From assembly GCF_024978135.1 (NCBI RefSeq), contig NZ_JANTEZ010000002.1, positions 186,001-250,000 on the forward strand: 64,000 nt of DNA, given 5' to 3'. Within the stretch, counting starts at the first letter, position 1. Every line of letters begins with the position of its first letter. This DNA comes from Herbiconiux gentiana. Lineage in GTDB: Bacteria; Actinomycetota; Actinomycetes; Actinomycetales; Microbacteriaceae. Both the position numbers and the translations under genes were made by a program. The notes under the pieces are model-generated. The model ran no database searches and had not been told where the DNA came from. It saw nothing but the letters and a program-made list of their open reading frames with translations. This document shows positions 26,827 to 35,215 of the stretch, piece after piece.

Positions 26827-28722
26827 CGCCGCGTACGAGCCGCCGCGCGCGAGCAGCTGCTCGTGCGTGCCCGACTCGACGATGCGCCCCGCGTCGACCA
26901 CGAAGATGACGTCGGCGTTCACGATGGTCGACAACCGGTGCGCGATGGCGATCGTGGTGCGCCCACGCGCGGCGGTGTCGAGAGCATCCTGAACCACCCG
27001 CTCGGAGATCGAGTCGAGCGCACTCGTCGCCTCGTCGAGGATGAGCACTGCCGGGTCTTTCAGCAGCACCCGCGCGATGGCGATGCGCTGCTTCTCGCCG
27101 CCCGACAGCCGGTACCCGCGCTCGCCCACCAGCGTCTCGTACCCCTCGGGGAAGCTCATGATGCGGTCGTGGATGTTCGCCGCCCGCGCCGCCGCCACGA
27201 CCTCCTGCTCGCTCGCCCCCGGCTTCGCGTAGCGCAGGTTCTCGCCGATGGTCGCGTGGAACAGGTAGGTCTCCTGGCTGACGATGCCGAGCCGGTCGAT
27301 CAGCGACTCCTGCCGCAGCTCCCGCACGTCGTGCCCGTCGACCAGCACGGCACCCTTCGTGGCCTCGTAGAACCGCGGCACGAGGTACGACACCGTCGTC
27401 TTGCCGGCCCCCGACGGCCCGACGAACGCGGCGAACTGCCCGGGCTCGATGGCGAACGAGACGTCGTCGAGGGTCGGATGCTCGGGCTCCCCGTCGGGGT
27501 ACACGAAGCTCACGTGGTCGAACTCCACCCGCCCCGCCCGCGCCGCACCGGCCCCGCGGGGGAGGTCGATCGCGTCGGGCGCATCGGCGATGCTGGGCTT
27601 GAGATCGAGGTATTCGAAGATGCGCGCGAACAGCGCCCCGGAGGTCTGCAGGTCGAGCCCGACCCGCATGAGGCCGAGCAGTGGCCAGGTGAGTCGCGCC
27701 TGCACCGTGGTGAACGCCACGATCGTGCCCGCCGTGACGTCGACCCCGCCCTGGATGAGGTAGCCCGACACGAGGTAGACGACCGCCGGCACCACCGACA
27801 GCACGATGCTGACGATGGCGAAGAACCACTGCCCGCTCATCTGCTGGCGCACCTGCAGCGCGATCTGGTTCTGGTTCTCGTCGGAGTAGCGCTCGATCTC
27901 GGCGCCCTGGCGGTTGAAGCTCTTCGCCAGCAGGATGCCCGAGACGCTCAGCGTCTCCTGAGTGATCGCCGTCATGTCGGACAGCGACTCCTGCGTCTTG
28001 CCCGCGATGCGCGCCCGCACCTGACCGACGCGGCGTTGCGCCAGCACGAGCAGCGGCATGAGGATGACGGCGACCACCGTGAGCTGCCAGCTGAGCAGCA
28101 GCATGGCCACGAGCGCCGCGATGACGGTGACCGTGTTGCCGAGCACACTCGACACGGTGTTGGTGAGCACGTTGGCCACCCCGCCGACGTCGTTCTGCAG
28201 CCGCGACTGGATGATGCCCGTCTTGGTGCGGGTGAAGAACGCCAGCTCCATGCGCTGCAGGTGCGTGAACAGCCGGATGCGCAGATCGCCCATCACGCTG
28301 TTGCCGACCCGGGCCGTGAGGTAGGTCTGCCACACCCCGAGGGCGGCCGAGACCACCCAGATCAGCACCATCGCGCCGACCAGCTCGAACAGGACGGGGA
28401 TGTTCGGCCCGCCCTGCGGGAACAGCCCGAGGTCGAAGGCTTGCTGCGTGAGGAGCGGGGGCAGCACCGTGAGGGCGGCCCCGATGAGCACGAGCACCGC
28501 GGTGACGATGAGCGCCGCGCGGTAGGGCCGGAACAGCTCGCCGATGCGGCCGAGCAGGTTCGGGATCTTCGGCGCCTCGGCGTTGGCCGCGCGCTGCGCG
28601 TCTCGATCGCCGCTGGAGACGCGGCCACCGCCACCGCCACCGCCGCCCACGCCACCCACCCGGGTGCGCCCGCCGGCCGCCGCGACGGCGCTCATGCGGC
28701 CACCGCCGCCCATTCCACTCAT
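26797..28722 (-). CDS. ABC exporter, fused membrane and ATPase domains
   Basis: A 641-residue half-transporter of the MsbA/LmrA multidrug or lipid exporter type. After a Gly-rich N-terminal stretch (about 1-45) come six transmembrane helices (about 70-340). The ATPase domain follows, with Walker A FVGPSGAGKTT, Q-loop VSQETYLFHATIGENL, signature YRLSGGEKQRIAIARV, Walker B AVLILDEATSALD and H-loop IAIAHRLSTI. It probably works as a homodimer. The ATG at 28722 lies at the centre of a 16-bp palindrome, implying repressor control. The substrate is unknown. It is separated from the upstream sugar permease by a terminator, so it is its own unit. Confidence 0.93.
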   Translation of the reverse strand: MSGMGGGGRMSAVAAAGGRTRVGGVGGGGGGGGRVSSGDRDAQRAANAEAPKIPNLLGRIGELFRPYRAALIVTAVLVLIGAALTVLPPLLTQQAFDLGLFPQGGPNIPVLFELVGAMVLIWVVSAALGVWQTYLTARVGNSVMGDLRIRLFTHLQRMELAFFTRTKTGIIQSRLQNDVGGVANVLTNTVSSVLGNTVTVIAALVAMLLLSWQLTVVAVILMPLLVLAQRRVGQVRARIAGKTQESLSDMTAITQETLSVSGILLAKSFNRQGAEIERYSDENQNQIALQVRQQMSGQWFFAIVSIVLSVVPAVVYLVSGYLIQGGVDVTAGTIVAFTTVQARLTWPLLGLMRVGLDLQTSGALFARIFEYLDLKPSIADAPDAIDLPRGAGAARAGRVEFDHVSFVYPDGEPEHPTLDDVSFAIEPGQFAAFVGPSGAGKTTVSYLVPRFYEATKGAVLVDGHDVRELRQESLIDRLGIVSQETYLFHATIGENLRYAKPGASEQEVVAAARAANIHDRIMSFPEGYETLVGERGYRLSGGEKQRIAIARVLLKDPAVLILDEATSALDSISERVVQDALDTAARGRTTIAIAHRLSTIVNADVIFVVDAGRIVESGTHEQLLARGGSYAALYAQQLTTA

Positions 28723-28729
28723 GAGTGGA
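28714..28729 (-). promoter_or_regulatory. 16-bp perfect palindrome over the exporter start codon
   Basis: TCCACTCATGAGTGGA is a perfect dyad whose centre falls on the exporter ATG. It would suit a repressor that blocks a leaderless or short-leader transcript. No regulator gene is adjacent. Confidence 0.5.
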
Positions 28730-28755
28730 GCGTACCTCCGCCCACCGACAGCGAG

Positions 28756-28795
28756 GCCCGGTTCCTCCCTCGGCGAAACGAGGGGTGAACCGGGC
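28756..28795 (-). terminator. Terminator of the sugar importer operon
   Basis: An outer 9-bp stem (gcccggttc at 28756-28764, gaaccgggc at 28787-28795) and an inner 6-bp stem (ccctcg/cgaggg) flank a gcgaaa loop. It lies 17 bp after the last permease gene. Confidence 0.75.
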
Positions 28796-28811
28796 CAGGT
28801 GCCGGGCGGCG

Positions 28812-29795
28812 TCAGCCCTTGGTGGACCCCGCCAGCAGGCCGCGCACGAAGAACCGCTGCAGCGCGAAGAACACGATCAGCGGCACGACGATGGCCACGA
28901 ACGCGCCCGCGGTGAGCAGATACCAGTCCTGACCGCGCGAACCGGTGATCTCGGCGAGCAGCTTGGTGATCGGAGCCACCCCGCCGTCGGCGAAGATCAG
29001 CGCCACGAGCAGGTCGTTCCAGACCCAGAGGAACTGGAAGATCGCGAACGACGCCAGCGCCGGCATGGTCAGCGGCAGGATGATCCGGAAGAAGATCTGC
29101 CCGTGACCGGCACCGTCGACGCGCGCCGCCTCGATGACCTCGCGCGGGATCTCCGACACGAAGTTGTGCAGCAGGAAGATCGCCAGCGGCAGGGCGAAGA
29201 TCGTGTGCGCGATCCAGACCTGCGAGAAGGTGCCGTTGGAGGGCACACCCGAGAAGATCCAGTCGTTTCCGACCGCGATGCCCCGCGAGAACAAGCTGAG
29301 CAGCGGCACGAGAGCCATCTGGATCGGCACGATCTGCAGCGCGAAGACGCCGATGAACAGCCAGTCCTTGCCCTTGAAGTCGATCCACGCGAAGGCGTAC
29401 GCGGCGAGGGCCGCGATCACCAGCGGGATCAACGTCGCCGGGATGGTGATGGCGATCGAGTTCACGAACGACGAGGCGATGGTGACCGAGGAGTTGCCCG
29501 AACCGAGCACCTCGACGTAGTTGTCGAGCGTGAAGCCCCAGTTCTGGAAGATCGTCCACCAGCCCGAGGTCTGGATGTCGTTCCGCTCGCGGAATGAGGA
29601 GATCAGCAGCCCGAAGGTCGGGATCGTCCAGATCACCGCGATGATCAGCGCGGCGACGGTCGCGCCGCGGCTGGTCAGGCGGCGCTTGGTGCGCTTGGTG
29701 ACGGTCTCGTCGCGCTCGATCGCGCGTTCGCCCGACCTCAGCTGATTCTTCGTCGACTTGTCGACCGGCAGGTCGATCGGCTGCACGGCGCTCAT
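28812..29795 (-). CDS. Carbohydrate ABC permease, MalG/AglG type
   Basis: A 327-residue permease of the BPD_transp_1 family. A basic cytoplasmic N-terminus (about 1-50) precedes six hydrophobic helices. The EAA loop EVIEAARVDGAGHGQIFFRIILPLTMPA, which contacts the ATPase, is clear near residue 235. Its ATG overlaps the stop of the MalF-like gene (ATGA). No ATPase gene accompanies the operon, so a shared MsmK/MsiK-type ATPase elsewhere must energise it, as is common in actinobacteria. The cargo is probably an oligosaccharide or glucoside. Confidence 0.92.
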   Translation of the reverse strand: MSAVQPIDLPVDKSTKNQLRSGERAIERDETVTKRTKRRLTSRGATVAALIIAVIWTIPTFGLLISSFRERNDIQTSGWWTIFQNWGFTLDNYVEVLGSGNSSVTIASSFVNSIAITIPATLIPLVIAALAAYAFAWIDFKGKDWLFIGVFALQIVPIQMALVPLLSLFSRGIAVGNDWIFSGVPSNGTFSQVWIAHTIFALPLAIFLLHNFVSEIPREVIEAARVDGAGHGQIFFRIILPLTMPALASFAIFQFLWVWNDLLVALIFADGGVAPITKLLAEITGSRGQDWYLLTAGAFVAIVVPLIVFFALQRFFVRGLLAGSTKG

Positions 29796-30922
29796 CGGAT
29801 CTCCCTCTGCTTCTTGATCTGCCTGGCGTTGTAGATGACGATCGGCATCACCAGGATGAAGAGGATGACGGCGAAGGCCGCCGACCGCCCGTACTCGAAG
29901 TTCTTGAACTGCGTGTACATCTCGTTCGCCAGCACGCTGGTCTCGTTCGCGCCCGCCGTCATGGTGCGCACGATGTCGAACACTTTCAGCGAGGCGATCG
30001 AGATGGTGGTGAGCACCACGATCAGCGACGAGCGGATGCCCGGCACCGTGACGTTGATGAAGCGCTGCCACGAATTGGTGCCGTCGAGCTCCGCCGCCTC
30101 GAGCTGCTCGGCGGGAACACCCTTGATCGCCGCCGAGAGGATGACCATCGCGAAGCCCGTCTGGATCCAGATGAGCACGACGATCAGGAAGAAGGTGTTC
30201 CAGGGCGACTCCTGCAGCCACTGCACCGGCTGACCGCCGAGCCACACGACGACCTGGTTCAGCAGACCGATCTGGCTCTCGTCGGTGGGTCGGTAGGTGT
30301 AGACGAACCGCCAGATGATGGACGCACCCACGAAGGAGATGGCCATCGGCATGAAGACGAGGATCTTGAAGAACTTCTCACCGCGGCTCTTGTCGATGAA
30401 GACCGCGTAGGCGAGACCGAAGATCGTCGAGGCGATCGGCACCACGAGCACCCAGATGATCGTGTTCAGGATGACGCGCAGGTTCTGCGGGTTGGTGAGC
30501 ACCCAGGCGAAGTTGTCGAGACCGACGAAGTTGCCCCGGCTGGAGAACAGCGAGTCGATCGCCGTCTTGACGGTGGGGTAGATGAGGCCGATCACCAGCA
30601 GGATGATCGCGGGTGCCAGGAAGCCGAAGAGCTGGAAGAGATAGCCGGCGCCCTGCGAGGACCGCTTGTCGATCCAGAAGAACGCGAGGCCCAGGGCCGC
30701 GGCGATGAGGGCCGCCCACCAGACCGAACCCACGAGCACGAGCGCGAGGAACGGGGCGATGACGCAGACCGCGAGACGGATGATCGTGTACTTGCGCCCG
30801 CTTCGCGGAGCGATCTCCACGAAGAACAGGATCAGCGCGACGACGATGCCGAACGCGATGAGGACGATGGGGATCTGCGCCAGCGCGGGCAGCTTCCCCA
30901 CCCAGAGAAGGAAATCGGACAT
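29792..30922 (-). CDS. Carbohydrate ABC permease, MalF/AglF type
   Basis: A 376-residue BPD_transp_1 permease with three extra hydrophobic segments before the usual six-helix core, as in AglF-like proteins of alpha-glucoside importers. The EAA loop is QLEAAELDGTNSWQRFINVTVPGIRSS near residue 275. It lies between the binding-protein gene (149 bp upstream, with a hairpin between) and the MalG-like gene (overlapping). Together the two permeases form the channel. Confidence 0.92.
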   Translation of the reverse strand: MSDFLLWVGKLPALAQIPIVLIAFGIVVALILFFVEIAPRSGRKYTIIRLAVCVIAPFLALVLVGSVWWAALIAAALGLAFFWIDKRSSQGAGYLFQLFGFLAPAIILLVIGLIYPTVKTAIDSLFSSRGNFVGLDNFAWVLTNPQNLRVILNTIIWVLVVPIASTIFGLAYAVFIDKSRGEKFFKILVFMPMAISFVGASIIWRFVYTYRPTDESQIGLLNQVVVWLGGQPVQWLQESPWNTFFLIVVLIWIQTGFAMVILSAAIKGVPAEQLEAAELDGTNSWQRFINVTVPGIRSSLIVVLTTISIASLKVFDIVRTMTAGANETSVLANEMYTQFKNFEYGRSAAFAVILFILVMPIVIYNARQIKKQREIR

Positions 30923-31006
30923 GAAAACCTTTCGAGTGCGACTCTGGACTCAGGAACGGCCCGGCGCCCTCGGCGCCGTGAGGACACCGTAGCACCAGGG
31001 TGCAAG

Positions 31007-31034
31007 GAGGCCGCCCGGGGGTGCGGGCGGCCTC
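31007..31034 (-). terminator. Intercistronic hairpin after the binding-protein gene
   Basis: A perfect 11-bp stem (gaggccgcccg at 31007-31017, complement at 31024-31034) with a 6-nt loop lies in the 148-bp gap between the binding-protein and MalF-like genes. It probably acts as an attenuator or mRNA stabiliser rather than a full stop. Confidence 0.7.
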
Positions 31035-31070
31035 ATCGCGACCGTTCTGGCTAGGGGTGGACGGGTCGAC

Positions 31071-32393
31071 CTACTCGGTCGGCCAGCCGCCCTCGATGGA
31101 CGTCAGGACTTCCTCCTGGGGAGTGCCGTTGATCCAGTCGACCATGCCCTTCCAGAAGGTGCCGGCGCCGACGGCACCGGGCATCAGGTCGGAGGCGTCG
31201 AACCGGAACGTGGTGTTCTCGTCCTGGAGGATGCCGATGGCCTGCTGCAGGATGGGGCTCTGCGCGTTGGAGGCCTCGAGGCCCTTGTTCGCGGAGATGA
31301 CACCACCGAGCGACACGCGGCTGTTCGCCCACTCGGGGCTCGAGAGGTACTCCTGCACCTTGACGGTGTCGGCGTCGTTCGAGAACGCGCCGACGATCTC
31401 GCCACCGCCGGTGACGGCGGTCTCGCCCTCGTTCACCGCGGGGGTGACGAACGCCCAGATGTCGGCGTCGGGGCCGACGGTCGCACCGGCGTCGGTGAGG
31501 AAGCCGTCGAAGAACGACGCCTGGTGGGTCAGCGCGCAGCTGCCGTCGGCCATGGCGTTCGCCACGTCGCCGAAGGCGGTCGCGTTGATCGACTTGACGT
31601 CACCGAAGCCGGCGTTGACGTAGCTCGGGTTGAGCAGGATGTCGCCGACGGAGGTGAAGGCGTCGCTGATCGCGGGGTCGGTGAACTTGACCTCGTTCTT
31701 GACCCACTGGTCGTAGACGTCGGGGCCGCTCTGACGCAGCACCAGGTCTTCGACCCAGTCGGTGCCCGGCCAGCCGGTGGCGTCGCCCGAGCCGAAGCCG
31801 GCGCACCACGGGGCCTTGCCCAGGGTGGTCTGCATCTTCGCGGTCAGGTCGAGCATCTCCTGGTAGGTCTTCGGGACCTCCCAGCCGTTGTCGGCGAACT
31901 GCTTCGGCGAGTACCAGATGAAGCCCTTGACGCTGGCCATCAGCGGAGCACCGTAGAAGGTGTCGTCGACGGTGCCGTAGGCCTTCCAGTCGGTCGACCA
32001 GTACTCGTCGACGTTCTTCTCGACACCCTCGGGGGCCTTCTGGATGAAGCCTCGCGACGCGAGGTCGGCGAGCAGGCCCGGCTGCGGGAAGATCGCGAGG
32101 TCGGGCGGGTTGCCACCCTGCGCGCGGATGCCGATCTGGGACTCGAACTCCTTCGACGACTCGTACTGGATGTCGATGTTGTTCTCTTTCTCCCAGTCCG
32201 CCCAGGACTGCTCGAGAAGCTCGGCCTCGGTGTCGGCGATGGTGCCGTAGACGGTGACGACGCCGTCGGCCTCACCGGCGGTACCGCCCGCCGCTCCGCC
32301 GCCGGCTCCGCCGGAGCAGCCGACGAGGGCGAGCCCGAGGCCCGCCGCGATGGCGATGGGTGCTGTGACACGGCGGTGCGAAAGTGACCGCAT
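31071..32393 (-). CDS. Carbohydrate-binding lipoprotein (family 1 extracellular solute-binding protein)
   Basis: A 440-residue solute-binding lipoprotein. The signal peptide ends with lipobox ALVGC (Cys26), followed by a Gly/Ala-rich linker. The mature domain begins VVTVYGTIADTEAELLEQSWADWEKE and carries PDLAIFPQPGLLADLASRG and LMASVKGFIWYSPKQFADNGW, typical of the maltose/alpha-glucoside cluster (AglE-like). It is the first gene of the operon, divergent from a LacI-family gene. The ligand is probably an alpha-glucoside or similar oligosaccharide, by family resemblance only. Confidence 0.92.
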   Translation of the reverse strand: MRSLSHRRVTAPIAIAAGLGLALVGCSGGAGGGAAGGTAGEADGVVTVYGTIADTEAELLEQSWADWEKENNIDIQYESSKEFESQIGIRAQGGNPPDLAIFPQPGLLADLASRGFIQKAPEGVEKNVDEYWSTDWKAYGTVDDTFYGAPLMASVKGFIWYSPKQFADNGWEVPKTYQEMLDLTAKMQTTLGKAPWCAGFGSGDATGWPGTDWVEDLVLRQSGPDVYDQWVKNEVKFTDPAISDAFTSVGDILLNPSYVNAGFGDVKSINATAFGDVANAMADGSCALTHQASFFDGFLTDAGATVGPDADIWAFVTPAVNEGETAVTGGGEIVGAFSNDADTVKVQEYLSSPEWANSRVSLGGVISANKGLEASNAQSPILQQAIGILQDENTTFRFDASDLMPGAVGAGTFWKGMVDWINGTPQEEVLTSIEGGWPTE

Positions 32394-32450
32394 ATCTCCT
32401 CCTCATTGAGTTTGTGCGCTCCGTAGTGGTGCCTTCGGTGGCGCGTGTAG

Positions 32451-32620
32451 GGAAACCTTTCCATAACTCTCACGAAATGACAAGCGAAGTCCTCGATGTC
32501 TCGAGAAGGTAACGATTGGTTCAGAGAGAGCGCTCTCACGCTAGCAGAACGGCCGGTGTTCGCGAAACTGGTCCTCCACATCCGCTGCAAGGTCACGCTA
32601 GGATTCTGGAAGCGTTTGCA
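32451..32620. promoter_or_regulatory. LacI-type operators in the divergent sugar-importer promoter
   Basis: Three dyads lie in the 250-bp gap: ggaaacctttcc (32451-32462), the perfect GAGAGCGCTCTC (32526-32537) and TGGAAGCGTTTGCA (32607-32620). The last two have the central CG of LacI-family operators, and the third sits 24 bp upstream of the lacI start, consistent with autoregulation. Confidence 0.6.
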
Positions 32621-32643
32621 CACGAGAAGACGAGGAGGTCGTC

Positions 32644-33666
32644 GTGTCGGGGATCGAAGACGTGGCGACTCTCGCCGGGGTCTCGAAGGCCACGGTGTCG
32701 CGCGCCCTGAGCGGGCGCGGCTACGTCTCGGCCGAGACCCGCACCCGGGTCTCGGCCGCCGCCGCCACCCTCGGCTACGTCGTCTCCTCGAGCGCGTCGA
32801 GCCTCGTGACCGGCCGCACGAACAACGTCGGGGTGATCATCCCCGAGATCAACCAGTGGTTCTTCGGCAGCATCATCGAGGGCGTCGAGCGCGCCCTGCT
32901 CGACCGCGGTTACGACCTCATGCTCTACAACACCTCGAAGACGGTCGAGGAGCGCAGCCGCGTCTTCGAGTACTTCCTGGTGCGCAAGCGGGTCGACGCC
33001 GTGATCGCGGTCACGCTCGAGATCACGGCGCCCGAGGCCGAGCGCCTGCTGTCGCTCGGCAAGCCGATCGCCGGCATCGGCGGCCCGCTCGTCGGCATCC
33101 CGACGCTGAGCATCGACGACGTCGAGGCGGCCCGCCTGGCCACCGAGCACCTGCTGCTGCTCGGCCATCGCGCCATCGTGCACGTCGGCGGCGACATCGA
33201 CGAGCAGATGGACTTCCACGTGCACTCCAAGCGCCTGCGCGGCTACCGCGAGGCCATCGAGGCGGCGGGCATCTCCTACGACCCGGAGTCCCACGTCGCG
33301 ACACCCTTCGACATCCCGGGCGGCTACCGGGTGGGCAAGCAGCTGCTGGGCGACCCGCGGCGCCGTCCCACCGCGGTGTTCGCGGCCTGCGACGAGGTCG
33401 GGATCGGCGTGATCCTCGCCGCGCGCGAGCTCGGGCTGTCGGTTCCCGAGGACCTGTCGGTGATCGGCATCGACGACCACCCGCTGAGCGAGATGTTCGG
33501 GCTCACCTCGATCGGCCAGCGACCCGATCTGCAGGGCGAGCAGGCGGTCGACTGGGTCATCCGCCAGCTCGAGGAGCCGGGGTGGACCCCGCCGTCCAAG
33601 CACACCTTCGTGCCGGCACGGCTGGTCATCCGCTCCTCCACCGCGCCCCCGCGCCGGGTCGGTTGA
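32644..33666 (+). CDS. LacI-family regulator of the divergent sugar importer
   Basis: A 340-residue LacI/GalR regulator. The HTH IEDVATLAGVSKATVSRALSGRG (about 4-26) is followed by the hinge GYVVSSSASSLVTGRT and an effector domain with VGVIIPEINQWFFGSIIEGVE and DLSVIGIDDHPLSEMFGLT. The start codon is GTG with an AGGAGG at 5 nt spacing. It is divergent from the binding-protein gene and likely represses both that operon and itself. Its last codons are part of a 16-bp tandem repeat that continues past the stop. Confidence 0.94.
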   Translation: MSGIEDVATLAGVSKATVSRALSGRGYVSAETRTRVSAAAATLGYVVSSSASSLVTGRTNNVGVIIPEINQWFFGSIIEGVERALLDRGYDLMLYNTSKTVEERSRVFEYFLVRKRVDAVIAVTLEITAPEAERLLSLGKPIAGIGGPLVGIPTLSIDDVEAARLATEHLLLLGHRAIVHVGGDIDEQMDFHVHSKRLRGYREAIEAAGISYDPESHVATPFDIPGGYRVGKQLLGDPRRRPTAVFAACDEVGIGVILAARELGLSVPEDLSVIGIDDHPLSEMFGLTSIGQRPDLQGEQAVDWVIRQLEEPGWTPPSKHTFVPARLVIRSSTAPPRRVG

Positions 33667-33700
33667 ACGCCGGGTCGGTTGAACGCCGGGTCGGTTAAAC
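33653..33700. repeat. 16-bp tandem repeat, three copies, starting in the lacI stop region
   Basis: gccgggtcggttgaac occurs at 33653-33668 (containing the TGA stop), 33669-33684 (identical) and 33685-33700 (one change, ttaaac). Confidence 0.9.
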
Positions 33701-33702
33701 GA

Positions 33703-33734
33703 CGGATGCCCGAGCCGTGAGGCCCGGGCATCCG
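33703..33734. terminator. Bidirectional terminator between lacI and rplL
   Basis: A perfect 10-bp stem (cggatgcccg at 33703-33712, cgggcatccg at 33725-33734) continues after one mismatch with gcc/ggc closing a gtga tetraloop. It serves both the rplJ-rplL operon and the convergent lacI gene. Confidence 0.85.
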
Positions 33735-33749
33735 ATGTGGTGCAGAAGA

Positions 33750-34136
33750 CTACTTGAGGGTGACGGTGGCGCCGGCCTCTTCGAGCTGGGCCTTGGCCTT
33801 CTCGGCGGTCTCCTTGTTGGCGCCCTCGATGACGGCCTTGGGAGCACCGTCGACGAGTGCCTTCGCCTCACCGAGGCCGAGGCTGGTGAGGGCGCGCACC
33901 TCCTTGATGACCTGGATCTTCTTCTCGCCGGCAGCCTCGAGGATGACGTCGAACTCGGTCTTCTCCTCGACCTCTTCGGCGGGGGCGCCACCGGCAGCGG
34001 CGGGGCCGGCGACGGCGACGGGGGCAGCCGCGGTGACCTCGAAGGTCTCCTCGAACGCCTTGACGAACTCGCTCAGCTCGATGAGCGTGAGCTCCTTGAA
34101 AGCCTCGAGCAGTTCCTCGGTGGAAAGCTTTGCCAT
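33750..34136 (-). CDS. rplL: Ribosomal protein L7/L12
   Basis: A 128-residue ribosomal stalk protein. It has the N-terminal dimerisation helices ([30 protein letters not shown]), an Ala/Pro/Gly-rich hinge and the globular C-terminal domain that recruits translation GTPases ([37 protein letters not shown]). It is 51 bp downstream of rplJ, whose product binds L12 dimers. A strong hairpin follows. Confidence 0.99.
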   Translation of the reverse strand: MAKLSTEELLEAFKELTLIELSEFVKAFEETFEVTAAAPVAVAGPAAAGGAPAEEVEEKTEFDVILEAAGEKKIQVIKEVRALTSLGLGEAKALVDGAPKAVIEGANKETAEKAKAQLEEAGATVTLK

Positions 34137-34187
34137 GATGTTCTCCTTGTTGTGGTAGTTAGTTCAACCGCGTGCTGGAGCCGGAGC

Positions 34188-34703
34188 TCAGGACGCGGAC
34201 TCCTGCTTCTCACGCAGCGCATCGACCGTGCGAACGGCCTTCGACAGCGGGGCGTTGAAGAGATATGCGGCACCGAACAGCGAGGCCTTGAAGGCACCGG
34301 CGAGCTTCGCCAGCAGGACTTCACGGGACTCGAGGTCGGCGAGCTTGGTGACCTCGTCGGCGGTCAGGGGGTTACCGTCGAAGTACCCGCCCTTCACGAC
34401 CAGCAGAGGGTTTGCCTTGGCAAAGTCACGCAGCGACTTGGCGACGGCCACGGGGTCACCGTGGACGAAGGCGATCGCGGACGGACCGGCGAGCTCGTCG
34501 TCGAACGACGAGATGCCGGCGTTGTTCGCCGCGATCTTGGTCAGCGTGTTCTTTACCACGGCGTATGACGCGTGCTCACGGATGTTGCCGCGCAGCTGCT
34601 TGAGCTGGGCGACCGTGAGACCGCGATACTCGGTCAGCAGAACGGCGGTCGAGCTCTGGAAAAGTTCCGTGAGCTCGGCAACCGAGGCTTCCTTGTTCGC
34701 CAT
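34188..34703 (-). CDS. rplJ: Ribosomal protein L10
   Basis: A 171-residue protein that anchors L7/L12 dimers to 23S rRNA at the ribosomal stalk base. The N-terminal RNA-binding domain ([38 protein letters not shown]) and the C-terminal L12-binding helix are present. It is preceded by a leader of about 200 nt with an attenuator-like hairpin and T-run, the usual target of L10-L12 autogenous control. Confidence 0.99.
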   Translation of the reverse strand: MANKEASVAELTELFQSSTAVLLTEYRGLTVAQLKQLRGNIREHASYAVVKNTLTKIAANNAGISSFDDELAGPSAIAFVHGDPVAVAKSLRDFAKANPLLVVKGGYFDGNPLTADEVTKLADLESREVLLAKLAGAFKASLFGAAYLFNAPLSKAVRTVDALREKQESAS

Positions 34704-34907
34704 GGCGCTCCTAGTAATCGATGGTGTCGGCCGGGGCGACCACCGGGAGGCAAGAAAAAAGCTCCGGCGCAGGAGGCCGGAGCGAGAACTCAGCAGAACG
34801 CTGGAGACTTACTTCGTACACCTGCGCAGGTCTTCGCTCTCACGAATCTTCGGCCGGTGAACTCTGCTTCTCAGCAGCGCACACCGACGACCGGCGGTCT
34901 TTGGCCT
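34704..34907 (-). ncRNA. Ribosomal protein L10 leader RNA
   Basis: The roughly 200-nt untranslated leader between the predicted promoter and the rplJ start. Its last third holds an intrinsic terminator. L10 leaders that bind the L10(L12)4 complex are known in many bacteria; the kink-turn binding site was not folded here, so the call rests on position, length and the attenuator. Confidence 0.65.
34755..34783 (-). terminator. Attenuator in the rplJ leader
   Basis: An 8-bp perfect stem (gctccggc at 34761-34768, gccggagc at 34776-34783 on the plus strand) is followed in the direction of transcription by six T residues (34760-34755). This is the only classic T-tailed intrinsic terminator in the window, and it lies inside a leader, so it is likely regulatory. 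Confidence 0.85.
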
Positions 34908-34913
34908 CCTACA

Positions 34914-34941
34914 ATCTAGGGCACCCGACCGCCGATGGCAA
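34914..34941 (-). promoter_or_regulatory. rplJ promoter
   Basis: On the minus strand TTGCCA (34941-34936) and TAGATT (34919-34914) are separated by 16 bp, close to the sigma-70-type consensus. The -35 lies just 2 bp beyond the stop of the upstream small gene. Confidence 0.65.
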
Positions 34942-34942
34942 A

Positions 34943-35161
34943 TCAGCTCTCGCCGGCCTCCCAGGCGGCCAGCCGCCCGATCTCGTCGTCGTCGACCTCG
35001 AGGCCGGCCTGGTCGAGGCGCTCGCGCAGCAGCTCGGCGATCTCGGCCGAGGAGGCGTCGGGGGCATCGGCCTTGACCTGGGTGAGCAGGCCCTCGACCT
35101 TCTCGGTGAGGGCGGCGTCGTCGGCGCCGGCCATGATGGGCTCGTTCTGCTGATCGGTCAT
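34943..35161 (-). CDS. Small acidic protein of unknown function
   Basis: A 72-residue, strongly acidic protein (MTDQQNEPIMAGADDAALTEKVEGLLTQVK, then helix-rich sequence ending WEAGES). I do not recognise a family. It reads as two amphipathic helices (about 16-30 and 40-68, with LLRERLDQAGLEVDDDEIGRLAAWE), with no signal peptide or membrane segment. It lies upstream of rplJ on the same strand, directly against the rplJ promoter. Codon use and GC-rich third positions look like a real gene. A role near translation is only suggested by position. Confidence 0.7.
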   Translation of the reverse strand: MTDQQNEPIMAGADDAALTEKVEGLLTQVKADAPDASSAEIAELLRERLDQAGLEVDDDEIGRLAAWEAGES

Positions 35162-35215
35162 GCACTCACCGTACCCCGAGCTGCGTCCCGGATGCCCCGG
35201 CCAGGCCCGCCCCGC

